From Alistipes sp. (GTDB lineage Bacteria > Bacteroidota > Bacteroidia > Bacteroidales > Rikenellaceae): 42,975 bases of DNA. Shown one piece after another: positions 9,804 through 18,341 of this stretch. Numbering within the stretch: position 1 is the first letter of the stretch; every line of letters begins with the position of its first letter. Location of the stretch: NCBI GenBank assembly GCA_017935185.1, contig JAGBIC010000031.1:1-42975 (forward strand), given 5' to 3'. Made by a program: the position numbers and the translations under genes. The notes beneath the pieces were generated by a model. That model was not told the DNA's origin. It did no database searches and saw nothing but the letters and a program-made list of their open reading frames with translations.

Positions 9804-9814
9804 TTACTTATATT

Positions 9815-10648
9815 TTATTGTTTATTTATCATATCCTTACCATCCAGCTCTGCCATAATACGCTCCAGCATCTCACGACCTCGCTTGGGATCCAACAAAC
9901 TCCATCGTGCCACGATATTTATCTTGGCAAGATACGACAGAATTGCATCGAGGTTAAAATAGTCAAACGCAGCCAATTCGCCCGCCTGCTCCCAACGTAT
10001 AAGGTCGATTTTATGCTCCTTCTCAACCATGTTGGTCTCGTCATTCACAGCCGAAATTACCGCATCGATATATGAGAGTTCGCCTCGCAGACCGAAATCG
10101 GCAGCCGACGAACGCTGCAACTGATCTACGATATCGCCACCGCCTACCAATGAGTCGGCCACCACACGATCGGTAGCTCGCGCCACAGCGGCTGCAGCCA
10201 CATTGCGCAGGGTGCGGTCAAAATCCGACCAGTTTCGCATATAGCGGCTCTTCGAGCGAGCGCACTCCTCATAATAGGCAGCCAGCAGAGCCTTCTCGAA
10301 ACCAATAGTCATATCAACCTTCTCGGCATCCTCTCCCTCGGGCTCGGCATAGGCTCTTACAACCGTTGCCATAGCCTCGGGCATGCTCTGTGGAGATACC
10401 AACTCATCGGCCAACGCCTCCTGGGGAATATTACCCAGAGGATTATACGCGGCACGACCTGCATGCTTTGCTATAAGGTTCTCGCAATCGTAATAACCGT
10501 ATAGTAGTCGCACCACGGCAGCATCACCCTCCGAAATCTGCTCAAGAATCTCGGCCACAATCTCGGTGGCATCAAAACCCTTGGTATCAGAATCGAGTGT
10601 ATACTCACGCAGTCCGGCAACTAACGAATAATAGTTTTTATCAAACAT
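9815..10648 (-). CDS. DUF2764 family protein of the V-type ATPase operon
   Basis: This 277-residue soluble protein (MFDKNYYSLVAGLREYTLD...) belongs to the family found between atpE and atpA in V-type ATPase operons of Bacteroidota, and in the same slot in Chlamydia and spirochaetes. It is largely helical and acidic, with YYEECARSKSRYMRNWSDFDRTLRN near 130-150. It has no signal peptide or membrane segment. In Thermus-type operons this position holds subunit C, the socket joining rotor ring to central stalk, so a subunit C role is a reasonable inference, supported by length and helical character rather than by recognisable sequence. It has 11-bp gaps on both sides. Confidence 0.85.
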   Translation of the reverse strand: MFDKNYYSLVAGLREYTLDSDTKGFDATEIVAEILEQISEGDAAVVRLLYGYYDCENLIAKHAGRAAYNPLGNIPQEALADELVSPQSMPEAMATVVRAYAEPEGEDAEKVDMTIGFEKALLAAYYEECARSKSRYMRNWSDFDRTLRNVAAAAVARATDRVVADSLVGGGDIVDQLQRSSAADFGLRGELSYIDAVISAVNDETNMVEKEHKIDLIRWEQAGELAAFDYFNLDAILSYLAKINIVARWSLLDPKRGREMLERIMAELDGKDMINKQ

Positions 10649-10659
10649 AAATCTTCTGC

Positions 10660-11265
10660 TTAAAAAATGAGTTGAGCCACCTTATCACGCAGATATCCGC
10701 TCATCAAAGCCTCAAAGCTCTCGTTAGAGAATGAGATATAGTAGCTACCGTTCTTCTCACCTACCTTAAAGCCACTCTTAACATCGGCAGAATAACCAAC
10801 CTCGATACCCTCTGAAAGAAGTGATTTTACGGCAGCCTCAAATGCAGCACCCAACTCGGCCTTCTTGACCTCGGGGAGCAATGCAACAAGCTCCACTTTT
10901 GCACCGTTGTTCCAATTCTTGGCAACAGACAAGAGCATCTCTTTAATGAATGATGCATCAAGATTGGCACTCTCAACACCCTCACCCACACTCTTGGCAA
11001 CAATAAGATTCTCTATCTCGGCCTTAATCTTTGCTACTGCCTGCTTGCCGGCCAATGAAATCTCTGTCATGGCATTTTTCTCTACATCGGCGGCCTTTGC
11101 CTCGGCCTCGGCAATAATCTGTGCAGCCTTCGCCTCGGCGTCAGCTACAATTTTCTGTGCTTTGCTCTTGGCCTCGGCTACAAGGTTATCGGCCTCGGCA
11201 CGTCCTTTTTCCAAACCCTCCTGGAACAGACGGTCTGTTAATTCCTGCAGTTTTGAATTTCCCAT
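10660..11265 (-). CDS. atpE: V-type ATP synthase subunit E (peripheral stalk)
   Basis: Subunit E forms the peripheral stalk holding the head still against rotation. I choose the ATG at 11265 (MGNSKLQELTDRLFQEGLEKG), giving 201 residues, over an ATG 33 bp upstream, because family members start close to this KLQELTD stretch. Residues about 15-85 are a long alanine-rich right-handed coiled coil (EAKSKAQKIVADAEAKAAQI). The C-terminal third is a globular domain that contacts the head. It is the first gene of the operon. Between the promoter at 11364-11371 and the start lies a roughly 90-nt leader containing a perfect palindrome. No partner subunit G/H gene is seen nearby. Confidence 0.92.
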   Translation of the reverse strand: MGNSKLQELTDRLFQEGLEKGRAEADNLVAEAKSKAQKIVADAEAKAAQIIAEAEAKAADVEKNAMTEISLAGKQAVAKIKAEIENLIVAKSVGEGVESANLDASFIKEMLLSVAKNWNNGAKVELVALLPEVKKAELGAAFEAAVKSLLSEGIEVGYSADVKSGFKVGEKNGSYYISFSNESFEALMSGYLRDKVAQLIF

Positions 11266-11320
11266 TTTATCTATCTTTAATTTATGTTTATTTATCAAGC
11301 ACTATTTTCTTGCGCAACAC

Positions 11321-11340
11321 AACAATACTAAAGTATTGTT
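11321..11340. promoter_or_regulatory. Perfect palindrome in the V-ATPase operon leader
   Basis: Nine-base arms (AACAATACT at 11321-11329, AGTATTGTT at 11332-11340) are separated by 2 bp. They lie 23 bp downstream of the -7 element, so just inside the transcript. The site could be a dimeric repressor operator. On the plus strand it is followed by TCCTTTTTTT and could be a weak terminator, but no plus-strand gene ends here. Confidence 0.4.
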
Positions 11341-11363
11341 TCCTTTTTTTGCAAAATATTGGA

Positions 11364-11371
11364 CAAAGATA
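11364..11371 (-). promoter_or_regulatory. Promoter of the V-type ATPase operon
   Basis: TATCTTTG (minus strand) matches TAnnTTTG exactly, and a TTTTG element stands 20 bp upstream, the expected -33 position. It is about 100 bp before the chosen atpE start. Confidence 0.75.
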
Positions 11372-11548
11372 CGACAATTATTCGGCTCTATCAAAATTTG
11401 TATCATCTTTTTCTTAACTAACAAGGCCTTACAGAACATATTCCACCCAAAAACAACCATCACACACCAATTTACACGACACTAATGACCTAAATATAAA
11501 ACATTTTGACCTCTCCGCACCAACTTTCAGATTACCAAAGATTTTTAG

Positions 11549-11556
11549 TATATTTG
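11549..11556 (+). promoter_or_regulatory. Promoter of the GH16 gene
   Basis: TATATTTG fits the -7 consensus and lies 33 bp before the ATG. The -33 region (ACTTTC, about 22 bp upstream) is a poor match. The rest of the 11372-11589 interval is AT-rich with no gene seen. Confidence 0.6.
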
Positions 11557-11589
11557 CACATGTAAATACACAATCTAAAATCATTTGTT

Positions 11590-12429
11590 ATGACGCACAA
11601 AATTCTACTGCCACTCATCCTCACCGCCTTACTTTTACCAGTAGCCACATCGGCACAAAAAAGTGACATCAAACACAAAATCAATACCACCAAACCCTAC
11701 AAACCACGCACTGCCCACAAAGGTTGGAAACTTGTTTGGGCCGACGAATTTAATGGCAACAAAGTCGACACATCATCATGGGAGCGATGCCCCCGCATCA
11801 ATGCCCCATGGGGCCGACACATGTCAAATCTCGATTCGCTTTGCCAGGTGAAAGATGGCGTTTTAGAGCTACACGGCATTTGTACCCCGCAGGGTATAGA
11901 CGAGAAGATCCCTTATCTGACCGGAGGGCTGCAAAGCCGCTCTCGTCACTCGATACGCAACGGCAGAGTAGACGTACGCGCAAGATTCGAGTGTGGCAAA
12001 GGTTTTTGGCCAGCGATATGGCTTATGCCCGACATCAACATTCCATGGCCACAAGGGGGCGAGATTGACATTATGGAGCATTTGAATTACGATGACATCA
12101 TCTATCAAACTGTACACTCAACCCACACCCGTCAGCAGCGCGAACCCATATCAAAAACAAGCCAAACAACACCCATAAACAGAGATGATTTCAACATCTA
12201 TTCAGTAGAAGTAAATGAAAATGAGATAGTGTTTTATGTCAATAACGAAAAGCAATTCTCATACCCGAAGATGAATCCCACACCCGAGGGGCAATATCCA
12301 TTCTCCGACCACCCATTTTATGTGATTCTCTCGGCGCAATTGGGTGGCGACTGGGTAGGCGAGATTGACCCGGCCGATTTACCTGTAAAAATGGAAATCG
12401 ACTATGTGAGATTTTACAAAAAGCGATAA
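11590..12429 (+). CDS. Exported glycoside hydrolase family 16 (laminarinase/lichenase-like)
   Basis: The 279-residue protein carries a Sec signal peptide (about 1-22, cleavage near TSAQ) and a single GH16 beta-jellyroll domain. The retaining catalytic signature E-x-D-x-x-E is intact as GEIDIMEH, with Glu158 the likely nucleophile, Asp160 assisting and Glu163 the acid/base. WADEFNG (50-56) at the start and the aromatic cleft residues (GFWPAIWLMP) are also typical. Members with this compact form usually cut beta-1,3 or mixed beta-1,3/1,4 glucans in the periplasm or at the surface; agarose or carrageenan specificity cannot be excluded. It stands alone with its own promoter and terminator and no SusC/D pair nearby. 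Confidence 0.9.
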   Translation: MTHKILLPLILTALLLPVATSAQKSDIKHKINTTKPYKPRTAHKGWKLVWADEFNGNKVDTSSWERCPRINAPWGRHMSNLDSLCQVKDGVLELHGICTPQGIDEKIPYLTGGLQSRSRHSIRNGRVDVRARFECGKGFWPAIWLMPDINIPWPQGGEIDIMEHLNYDDIIYQTVHSTHTRQQREPISKTSQTTPINRDDFNIYSVEVNENEIVFYVNNEKQFSYPKMNPTPEGQYPFSDHPFYVILSAQLGGDWVGEIDPADLPVKMEIDYVRFYKKR

Positions 12430-12430
12430 A

Positions 12431-12464
12431 CAGAAAATCCCGAAGCAATCTTCGGGATTTTCTG
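12431..12464. terminator. Bidirectional terminator between GH16 and DUF4301 genes
   Basis: A perfect 15-bp stem (12431-12445 with 12450-12464) has a 4-nt loop CAAT and T-rich or A-rich outer arms. It lies between two convergent genes, 1 bp after one stop and 2 bp before the other, and serves both. Confidence 0.9.
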
Positions 12465-12466
12465 TT

Positions 12467-13903
12467 TTATGACTGATGTTCGGGGCGTAGCAAATCTTGT
12501 ACGACCTTAACGGGCGAGAAGGTGGTGATAGGCACCTCCACCAGCACCGTATTCCACTTGGCCATAGCGCCATTCCACAGGCCCGGCAACTCCTGCGCAC
12601 GCAAGTCGCGACCACCGCTTGATTTCTGTGAGATAAAACCTGTTTCGGGGTCGGTATATTTCGTAAGATCATATTTGCCACCATCAGCACTCTTCACGCC
12701 ACACACCAAATCAACGGGGTTGAAATGGGTTGCCGACTTCATCAGGTGCATATCCTCGGGAGCAATCTGACTCGACTCGGCAATTTGCAAAGATTCCGTA
12801 CCATCCTCGGCGGCTACCCAGAAAGGACCGCCACCCGGCTCACCTTGGTTGCGCACCACACCGCATACGCGAATAGGGCGATTGAGCAGGTTCTTCAGCA
12901 ACTCTGTATCGTAAGTTGCGGGCAACTTCACACATAATTTCTGCTCAACAAACTCTGCCACAGCCACCTTATCAGCCTCACCCTGCTCAAGAGCTTTCAG
13001 ATATGCAGAGGCCTGCTTCTGCAAGTCAAGCAGCAGACCAGCCAAAGCCTTTTTATATTTAATCGTATCGCCGCGACGAGCCTCTGTTGTGACATTATCA
13101 ATATTCTTCACAAAAATAATATCGGCATCGATATCATTCAGATTCTCAATAAGTGCGCCATGACCCGCAGGACGGAACAACAACGCACCATCCTCGGTTC
13201 TGAATGGAGTATTGTCGGGATTAACCGCAATGGTATCCGTTGAAGACTTCTGCACCGAGAACGAGATATTGTACTTCACACCAAAGTGCTCCTCATAATA
13301 GGGTTGCGTGGCGCCCAACACGTCCCAAAAACCACCCATATGCTCGGCCGAAACAGTAAAATGGATAAATACCTCATCCCCCGAACGTGCATACTCGGCG
13401 CCCTCGACCAAATGCTCCTCCACAGCCTTGCGATTGCCCTCGGCATAGCTATGGAACGTAACAAGGCCCTTCGGTTTGCTACCATAGTTCAAGCCTTGCT
13501 TTACGATAGCCTCAACAATCTCTTCATCCGATGAGTCGGGCACAAGATACTGCGACAATTCGGGCCAGAATGCAAATTTCTCGATATTATCAAGCAGGGT
13601 ATCGATACCCTTACCTCGCTTACCCTCATTCACAAACTCAAACAGCTCTTTGAACATTCGTGTTGCCGCACCCGATGCCGGCACAAATTTCACAACTCTC
13701 AATTTATCCACCTGTGACTCATAACGAGCTACGGCAGCCTCAACAGCCTTATCATCAAGCACCAACACACCATCGCCCGCTGCTGCGGCACGCACAACTT
13801 TAAGAAAGGGGAATCCTTTGCGGAAATTCTCTATCTGCTGCTCAACCTGTTGCAACGACAAACCATGTTGGTTGATCTGCTGCAAATCCTCTTTACTGAA
13901 CAT
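12467..13903 (-). CDS. DUF4301 family protein, putative sugar nucleotidyltransferase fold
   Basis: This is a 478-residue soluble protein of a Bacteroidota family without assigned function. I see three stretches in the order found in UDP-sugar pyrophosphorylases. FVPASGAATRMFKEL (73-87) resembles the nucleotide-binding GxGTRM loop. RPAGHGALIENL (244-255) resembles the GHGD segment. VKNIDN (265-270) resembles the metal-binding DN after it. Between them SVQKSSTDTIAV fits the F-x-Q-x-x-x-P region. I infer a nucleotidyltransferase acting on a sugar phosphate, or a relative that lost activity. The first residues MFSKEDLQQINQHGLS are typical for the family. It is a single gene with a promoter about 85 bp upstream. 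Confidence 0.85.
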   Translation of the reverse strand: MFSKEDLQQINQHGLSLQQVEQQIENFRKGFPFLKVVRAAAAGDGVLVLDDKAVEAAVARYESQVDKLRVVKFVPASGAATRMFKELFEFVNEGKRGKGIDTLLDNIEKFAFWPELSQYLVPDSSDEEIVEAIVKQGLNYGSKPKGLVTFHSYAEGNRKAVEEHLVEGAEYARSGDEVFIHFTVSAEHMGGFWDVLGATQPYYEEHFGVKYNISFSVQKSSTDTIAVNPDNTPFRTEDGALLFRPAGHGALIENLNDIDADIIFVKNIDNVTTEARRGDTIKYKKALAGLLLDLQKQASAYLKALEQGEADKVAVAEFVEQKLCVKLPATYDTELLKNLLNRPIRVCGVVRNQGEPGGGPFWVAAEDGTESLQIAESSQIAPEDMHLMKSATHFNPVDLVCGVKSADGGKYDLTKYTDPETGFISQKSSGGRDLRAQELPGLWNGAMAKWNTVLVEVPITTFSPVKVVQDLLRPEHQS

Positions 13904-13987
13904 TTTACTCTACATTTTATATTTAGTTATTATATATTCTATCCAATATTGCAACACCTAATATGCCGCAATGCTCCAAAAATTATT

Positions 13988-13995
13988 CAAATTTA
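13988..13995 (-). promoter_or_regulatory. Promoter of the DUF4301 gene
   Basis: TAAATTTG on the minus strand fits TAnnTTTG, 84 bp before the start codon; no good -33 element is seen. It lies 12 bp from the divergent plus-strand element at 14008. Confidence 0.5.
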
Positions 13996-14007
13996 CGAAA
14001 TATTTCC

Positions 14008-14015
14008 TAACTTTG
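14008..14015 (+). promoter_or_regulatory. Promoter of the tricorn-like protease and following genes
   Basis: TAACTTTG fits the -7 consensus and lies 61 bp upstream of the ATG at 14077. The -33 match is weak. It is back to back with the minus-strand promoter at 13988-13995. Confidence 0.6.
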
Positions 14016-14076
14016 TCGGAAATGAAACGATTTTATTATTCAATTTACTGCAAAATAAACCATAACCCACAATAAC

Positions 14077-17000
14077 ATGAAAAAGTTTACTTTAATTTTT
14101 GCTTTGCTATCAATAGCTTTAAGCACTTCGGCCGCCCCATTGTGGATGCGCTATCCAGCAATATCTCCAGACGGACAAAAGATAGCCTTCACATACAAAG
14201 GCGATATTTATGTCGTTGCCGCCAATGGCGGCGAGGCTGAATGTGTAACACCCGCCGAGTGCTATGATGTGGCCCCCGTGTGGTCACCCGACTCAAAGCA
14301 TCTGGCATATGCCAGCGACCGATACGGCAACTATGATATTTTTATCGTCAATGCAAACGGCGGCGCATCAAAGCGCGTGACGACCAACTCGGCAAAAGAG
14401 TTTCCCCATGCCTTCTCAACCGATGGCTCGCAGATTTACTACGAAGCCACAATCGCCGATGCAGCACAGAGTGCACTATTCCCCAAGTCATCACTTGGCG
14501 AATTGTATGCCGTCAGCACAAACGGTGGTCGTCCGACACGCGTATTGGGCACTCCGGCGCAGGCTGTAAATTTCAGCAATGACGGCAAGCAGTTCCTCTA
14601 CCATGACCGCAAGGGCGTTGAGGACGAGTGGCGCAAACACCACACATCATCTATTACCCGCGACGTATGGCTCTACGACACCACTTCAGGCAAGCACACC
14701 CAACTGACCGACTGGGCCGGCGAGGACCGCAACCCTATATTTGCCGACAATGACAAGACCGTTTATTTTCTCAGCGAGCGCGGCGGCACATTTAACGTAT
14801 GGTCGTTCCCGACAGTAAACCCCGCACAAGCAAAGCAGGTGACAAATTTCAAGACCCATCCTGTTCGTTTCTTGTCGCTCGCCGACAACGGTACACTCTG
14901 TTTCGGCTATAATGGTGAGATTTATACTATGCAGAAAGGCGGCTCACCAAAAAAACTTGCCGTAGAGATTATTGAGAAGGAACCCACATCAAAAAGCACG
15001 CTTCTTAATGTTTCAGGCGGAAGCTATGGTACCGTATCACCCGACGGCAAGCAGATTGCTTTCGTATCGCGTGGCGAGGTGTTTGTAACCTCGGTAGAGT
15101 ATCCCACAACCAAACAGATTACCAACACTCCGCAATCGGAAATATCGCCCAGCTTTGCAGCCGACAACCGCACGCTGGCTTATGCTTCGGAGCGCAACGG
15201 CAAATGGAATATCTATACCGCCACAATCCAGCGTAATGAGGAGCCCAACTTCCCCAACGCTACGTTGATTGACGAAAAGCCCCTATTCAAAGAGAACAAA
15301 ATTGATCGTTCATATCCCGCCTACTCACCCGACGGCAAGGAGCTTGCCTTCGTTGAAGACCGTTGCCGACTGATGGTGCTAAACCTTGAATCGGGAAAAG
15401 TTCGTCAGATTACTGACGGCAGCAAGCACTACACCACCGACGGCTCAATGGAGTTCGCATGGTCACCCGACAGCAAATGGTTTGCCATCAGCTACACCGG
15501 CAACCGCCACGAGCCCTACTCTGACGTGGGCATTGTTAGTGCACAGGGTGGCGAGATTCACAACCTCACCAACACAGGTTATTTCGACTATGAGCCTCAT
15601 TGGGTGATGGACGGAAATGCCATTCTCTTCTCATCTGACCGTTACGGCATGCGCAGTCATGCATCATGGGGCTCGCTTAATGATGTTATGATTATATATC
15701 TCAATCGCAAGAGTTTCGAACTGAGCAAAATGAGCAAAGAGGAGTATGAGATGTATAAGGAAGATGAGAAAAAAGCCAAGGAGAACGAGAAAAAATCAGA
15801 TGACAAAGATTCTGCCGACAAAAAGGATAAAGAGAAAAAAGAAGAAATAGAGCCCATCGTTGTCGAGCTGGAAAATATTGAAGACCGTATTGTTCGTCTG
15901 ACACCGAACTCTGGCTCATTAAGTTCTTTTACAATAAACAAGGAGGGCGACAAGCTATTCTACATAATCTCTTATGAGGGTCACTACGATATGTGGCAGA
16001 AAGATTTGCGCACCGGCGATAACAAGGTTCTGCACAAATCTATCGGTAGCGGATCGATGCAATGGGACAAGAAGATGGAGAATCTGTTCCTTTTGGGCGG
16101 AAACATGAAGAAGCTCAAGGGTGGTTCAGGCGCTCCCACGACAATCACAGCACGCGGAGATATGCGTTTAGACCGTGACACCGAGCGAGAATATATGTTC
16201 GACCGCGTATATCGACAGGAAAAGCAGCGTTTCTACACCGAAAAGATGCATGGCGTGGATTGGGACGCCATGCGTGACAACTATGCTCGTTTCGTTCCAC
16301 ATATCAACAACAACTACGATTTCGCAGAGATGTTGAGCGAGTGGCTCGGCGAGTTGAACGTATCGCACACAGGTGGTCGTTACACTCACCCCACCACAAC
16401 CAGCGACGACCAGACAGCCGATTTGGGTCTTATCTACGACTTCAACCACTCAGGTGATGGCCTGCTCATTGATGAAGTATTGGTCGGTGGACCTTTCGAC
16501 CGCGCCTCATCAAAGGTAGCCAAAGGCGATGTTGTAGAGAAGATTAACGGAACCGCTATTACGGCAGGCAGCGACTACTTCCCGCTACTGAACCGCATGG
16601 CAGGCAAGCGCACATTGATTTCGATATATCGACCCTCTGACGGCAGCCGTTGGGACGAGGTAGTCAAACCTGTAACCGCAGGTACTATAAACTCGCTTCT
16701 CTACAAACGCTGGGTAAAACAACGTGCAGCCGATGTGGAGCGTCTGTCGGGAGGTCGTCTGGGATATGTCCATATCGAGTCGATGGCCGATGGCAGTTTC
16801 CGTACAATGTACGCCGATGTTTTGGGTAAATACAACCACTGCGACGGTATTGTAATCGACACCCGATTTAATGGAGGAGGCCGTATGCACGAGGATATCG
16901 AGATATTCTTCAGCGGCGAGAAGTATCTCACACAGGTGATTCGTGGCAAGGAGTCATGCGACATGCCCAGTCGCCGTTGGAACAAACCCTCTATCATGGT

Positions 17001-17319
17001 CACCTGCGAGGCCAATTACTCTAACGCTCACGGCACACCGTGGGTATATCGCCAGCGTGGCATCGGCAAGATTGTAGGTATGCCTGTTCCGGGTACAATG
17101 ACAAGTGTTTCTTGGGAGCGTCTGCAAGACTCGTCATTGGTCTTCGGTATTCCTGTTGTGGGCTACCGCAAGGCGGATGGCACTTACCTCGAGAATGATC
17201 AATTAGAGCCAGATATTAAGGTTGCCAACTCTCCCGAAGAGATTGTAATAGGTCGTGACGAGCAGTTGGAGGCAGCCGTGAAGGCCCTGCTTGAAGAGAT
17301 TGACGCCAAGAAAAAATAG
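14077..17319 (+). CDS. Exported tricorn-like protease (S41 family)
   Basis: The 1080-residue protein begins with a Sec signal peptide (cleavage near STSAA, about residue 20). It continues with TolB/tricorn-type beta-propeller repeats (YPAISPDGQKIAF, APVWSPDSKHLAY and others, to about 540), a highly charged Lys/Glu linker (about 553-595), a C1-type domain, a PDZ domain (about 785-870) and the S41 core. The catalytic set of archaeal tricorn (Ser745, His746, Ser965, Glu1023) corresponds by motif and spacing to Ser763-His764 (NVSHTGG), Ser982 (ANYSNAHG) and Glu1039 (YLENDQ). So it should be an active serine peptidase degrading peptides in the periplasm. The murB start follows after 2 bp, so they share a transcript. 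Confidence 0.93.
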   Translation: MKKFTLIFALLSIALSTSAAPLWMRYPAISPDGQKIAFTYKGDIYVVAANGGEAECVTPAECYDVAPVWSPDSKHLAYASDRYGNYDIFIVNANGGASKRVTTNSAKEFPHAFSTDGSQIYYEATIADAAQSALFPKSSLGELYAVSTNGGRPTRVLGTPAQAVNFSNDGKQFLYHDRKGVEDEWRKHHTSSITRDVWLYDTTSGKHTQLTDWAGEDRNPIFADNDKTVYFLSERGGTFNVWSFPTVNPAQAKQVTNFKTHPVRFLSLADNGTLCFGYNGEIYTMQKGGSPKKLAVEIIEKEPTSKSTLLNVSGGSYGTVSPDGKQIAFVSRGEVFVTSVEYPTTKQITNTPQSEISPSFAADNRTLAYASERNGKWNIYTATIQRNEEPNFPNATLIDEKPLFKENKIDRSYPAYSPDGKELAFVEDRCRLMVLNLESGKVRQITDGSKHYTTDGSMEFAWSPDSKWFAISYTGNRHEPYSDVGIVSAQGGEIHNLTNTGYFDYEPHWVMDGNAILFSSDRYGMRSHASWGSLNDVMIIYLNRKSFELSKMSKEEYEMYKEDEKKAKENEKKSDDKDSADKKDKEKKEEIEPIVVELENIEDRIVRLTPNSGSLSSFTINKEGDKLFYIISYEGHYDMWQKDLRTGDNKVLHKSIGSGSMQWDKKMENLFLLGGNMKKLKGGSGAPTTITARGDMRLDRDTEREYMFDRVYRQEKQRFYTEKMHGVDWDAMRDNYARFVPHINNNYDFAEMLSEWLGELNVSHTGGRYTHPTTTSDDQTADLGLIYDFNHSGDGLLIDEVLVGGPFDRASSKVAKGDVVEKINGTAITAGSDYFPLLNRMAGKRTLISIYRPSDGSRWDEVVKPVTAGTINSLLYKRWVKQRAADVERLSGGRLGYVHIESMADGSFRTMYADVLGKYNHCDGIVIDTRFNGGGRMHEDIEIFFSGEKYLTQVIRGKESCDMPSRRWNKPSIMVTCEANYSNAHGTPWVYRQRGIGKIVGMPVPGTMTSVSWERLQDSSLVFGIPVVGYRKADGTYLENDQLEPDIKVANSPEEIVIGRDEQLEAAVKALLEEIDAKKK

Positions 17320-17321
17320 AG

Positions 17322-18332
17322 ATGATAACAAGATATACAGACTATCCGCTGCACGACCTCAACAGTTTTCATGTTGAGGAGCGGGCGGATTGTATCATAG
17401 AGTTCGACTGCGCAAACGATTTGGCCGAAATTTTTACCAATGGCGACATAGGCCAGAAGTGGTATGTGCTGGGCGGAGGAAACAACATCCTTTTCACAGG
17501 ACGTTACTGCGGCACACTTATTAAACCTGTCGGCAAAAACATCACAATATTAGAGGAGGACAACAGTTCTCTTTTGCTTGAGGCCGATGCCGGCGTTGAG
17601 TGGGACGACATGGTTGCATGGTGTGTTGAACGTAATCTATGGGGTGCCGAGAACCTCTCGCTCATTCCGGGTTCGGTGGGCGCATCGCCGGTGCAGAACA
17701 TTGGCGCTTACGGCGCCGAGGCCAAGGATATTATCGAAAGGGTGCACTACTTCGACACCACAGAAATGGAGAGTCGCACCCTAACAAATCGAGAGTGCCA
17801 TTTTGCCTACCGCGAAAGTATATTTAAAAACAAATTGCGCCGGCATGCCATTATCACTTCGGTTGAGTTCCGCTTAAGCAAGATTCCCACGCCAAACCTC
17901 GGATACGGCGATTTAATACACGAGGTTGAGAGTCGCGGAGAGGCATCGTTGCAGAACATTCGTGACGCGGTATGTTCAATACGCCGCAGCAAGCTTCCCG
18001 ACACCGCCCTGCTGGGAAATGCGGGCAGTTTCTTTAAAAATCCCATTGTGGATATAGCCACAGCCGACGGGCTAAAGGCCCAATACCCGAATATGCCTAC
18101 ATATCCGCTATCGGAGCAGCGATGCAAAATTGCCGCAGGATGGCTTATTGACCAAGCGGGAATGAAGGGATATAGACAGGGCAGCGTTGGAGTACACGAG
18201 CGTCAGGCCCTTGTATTGGTTAATTTTGGCCATGCCACAGGCAACGAGGTGATTGCATTGGCCGAGCATGTCATGCAAAGAGTATTCGACAAATTTGGCA
18301 TAAGAATAGAGCCAGAAGTTAATATATTGTAA
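17322..18332 (+). CDS. murB: UDP-N-acetylenolpyruvoylglucosamine reductase MurB
   Basis: MurB reduces UDP-GlcNAc-enolpyruvate to UDP-MurNAc with FAD and NADPH in the cytoplasmic phase of peptidoglycan synthesis (EC 1.3.1.98). At 336 residues it is of the longer E. coli (type I) kind. The FAD-binding loop GGGNNILF (51-58), IPGSVGASPVQNIGAYG (115-131), substrate arginine Arg164 (YRESIFKN), catalytic Ser236 (GNAGSFFKNP) and C-terminal EPEV (330-333) are all present. The start ATG lies 2 bp after the protease stop, and tilS follows after 9 bp, so this is the second gene of an operon. Confidence 0.98.
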   Translation: MITRYTDYPLHDLNSFHVEERADCIIEFDCANDLAEIFTNGDIGQKWYVLGGGNNILFTGRYCGTLIKPVGKNITILEEDNSSLLLEADAGVEWDDMVAWCVERNLWGAENLSLIPGSVGASPVQNIGAYGAEAKDIIERVHYFDTTEMESRTLTNRECHFAYRESIFKNKLRRHAIITSVEFRLSKIPTPNLGYGDLIHEVESRGEASLQNIRDAVCSIRRSKLPDTALLGNAGSFFKNPIVDIATADGLKAQYPNMPTYPLSEQRCKIAAGWLIDQAGMKGYRQGSVGVHERQALVLVNFGHATGNEVIALAEHVMQRVFDKFGIRIEPEVNIL

Positions 18333-18341
18333 CATACTGCT

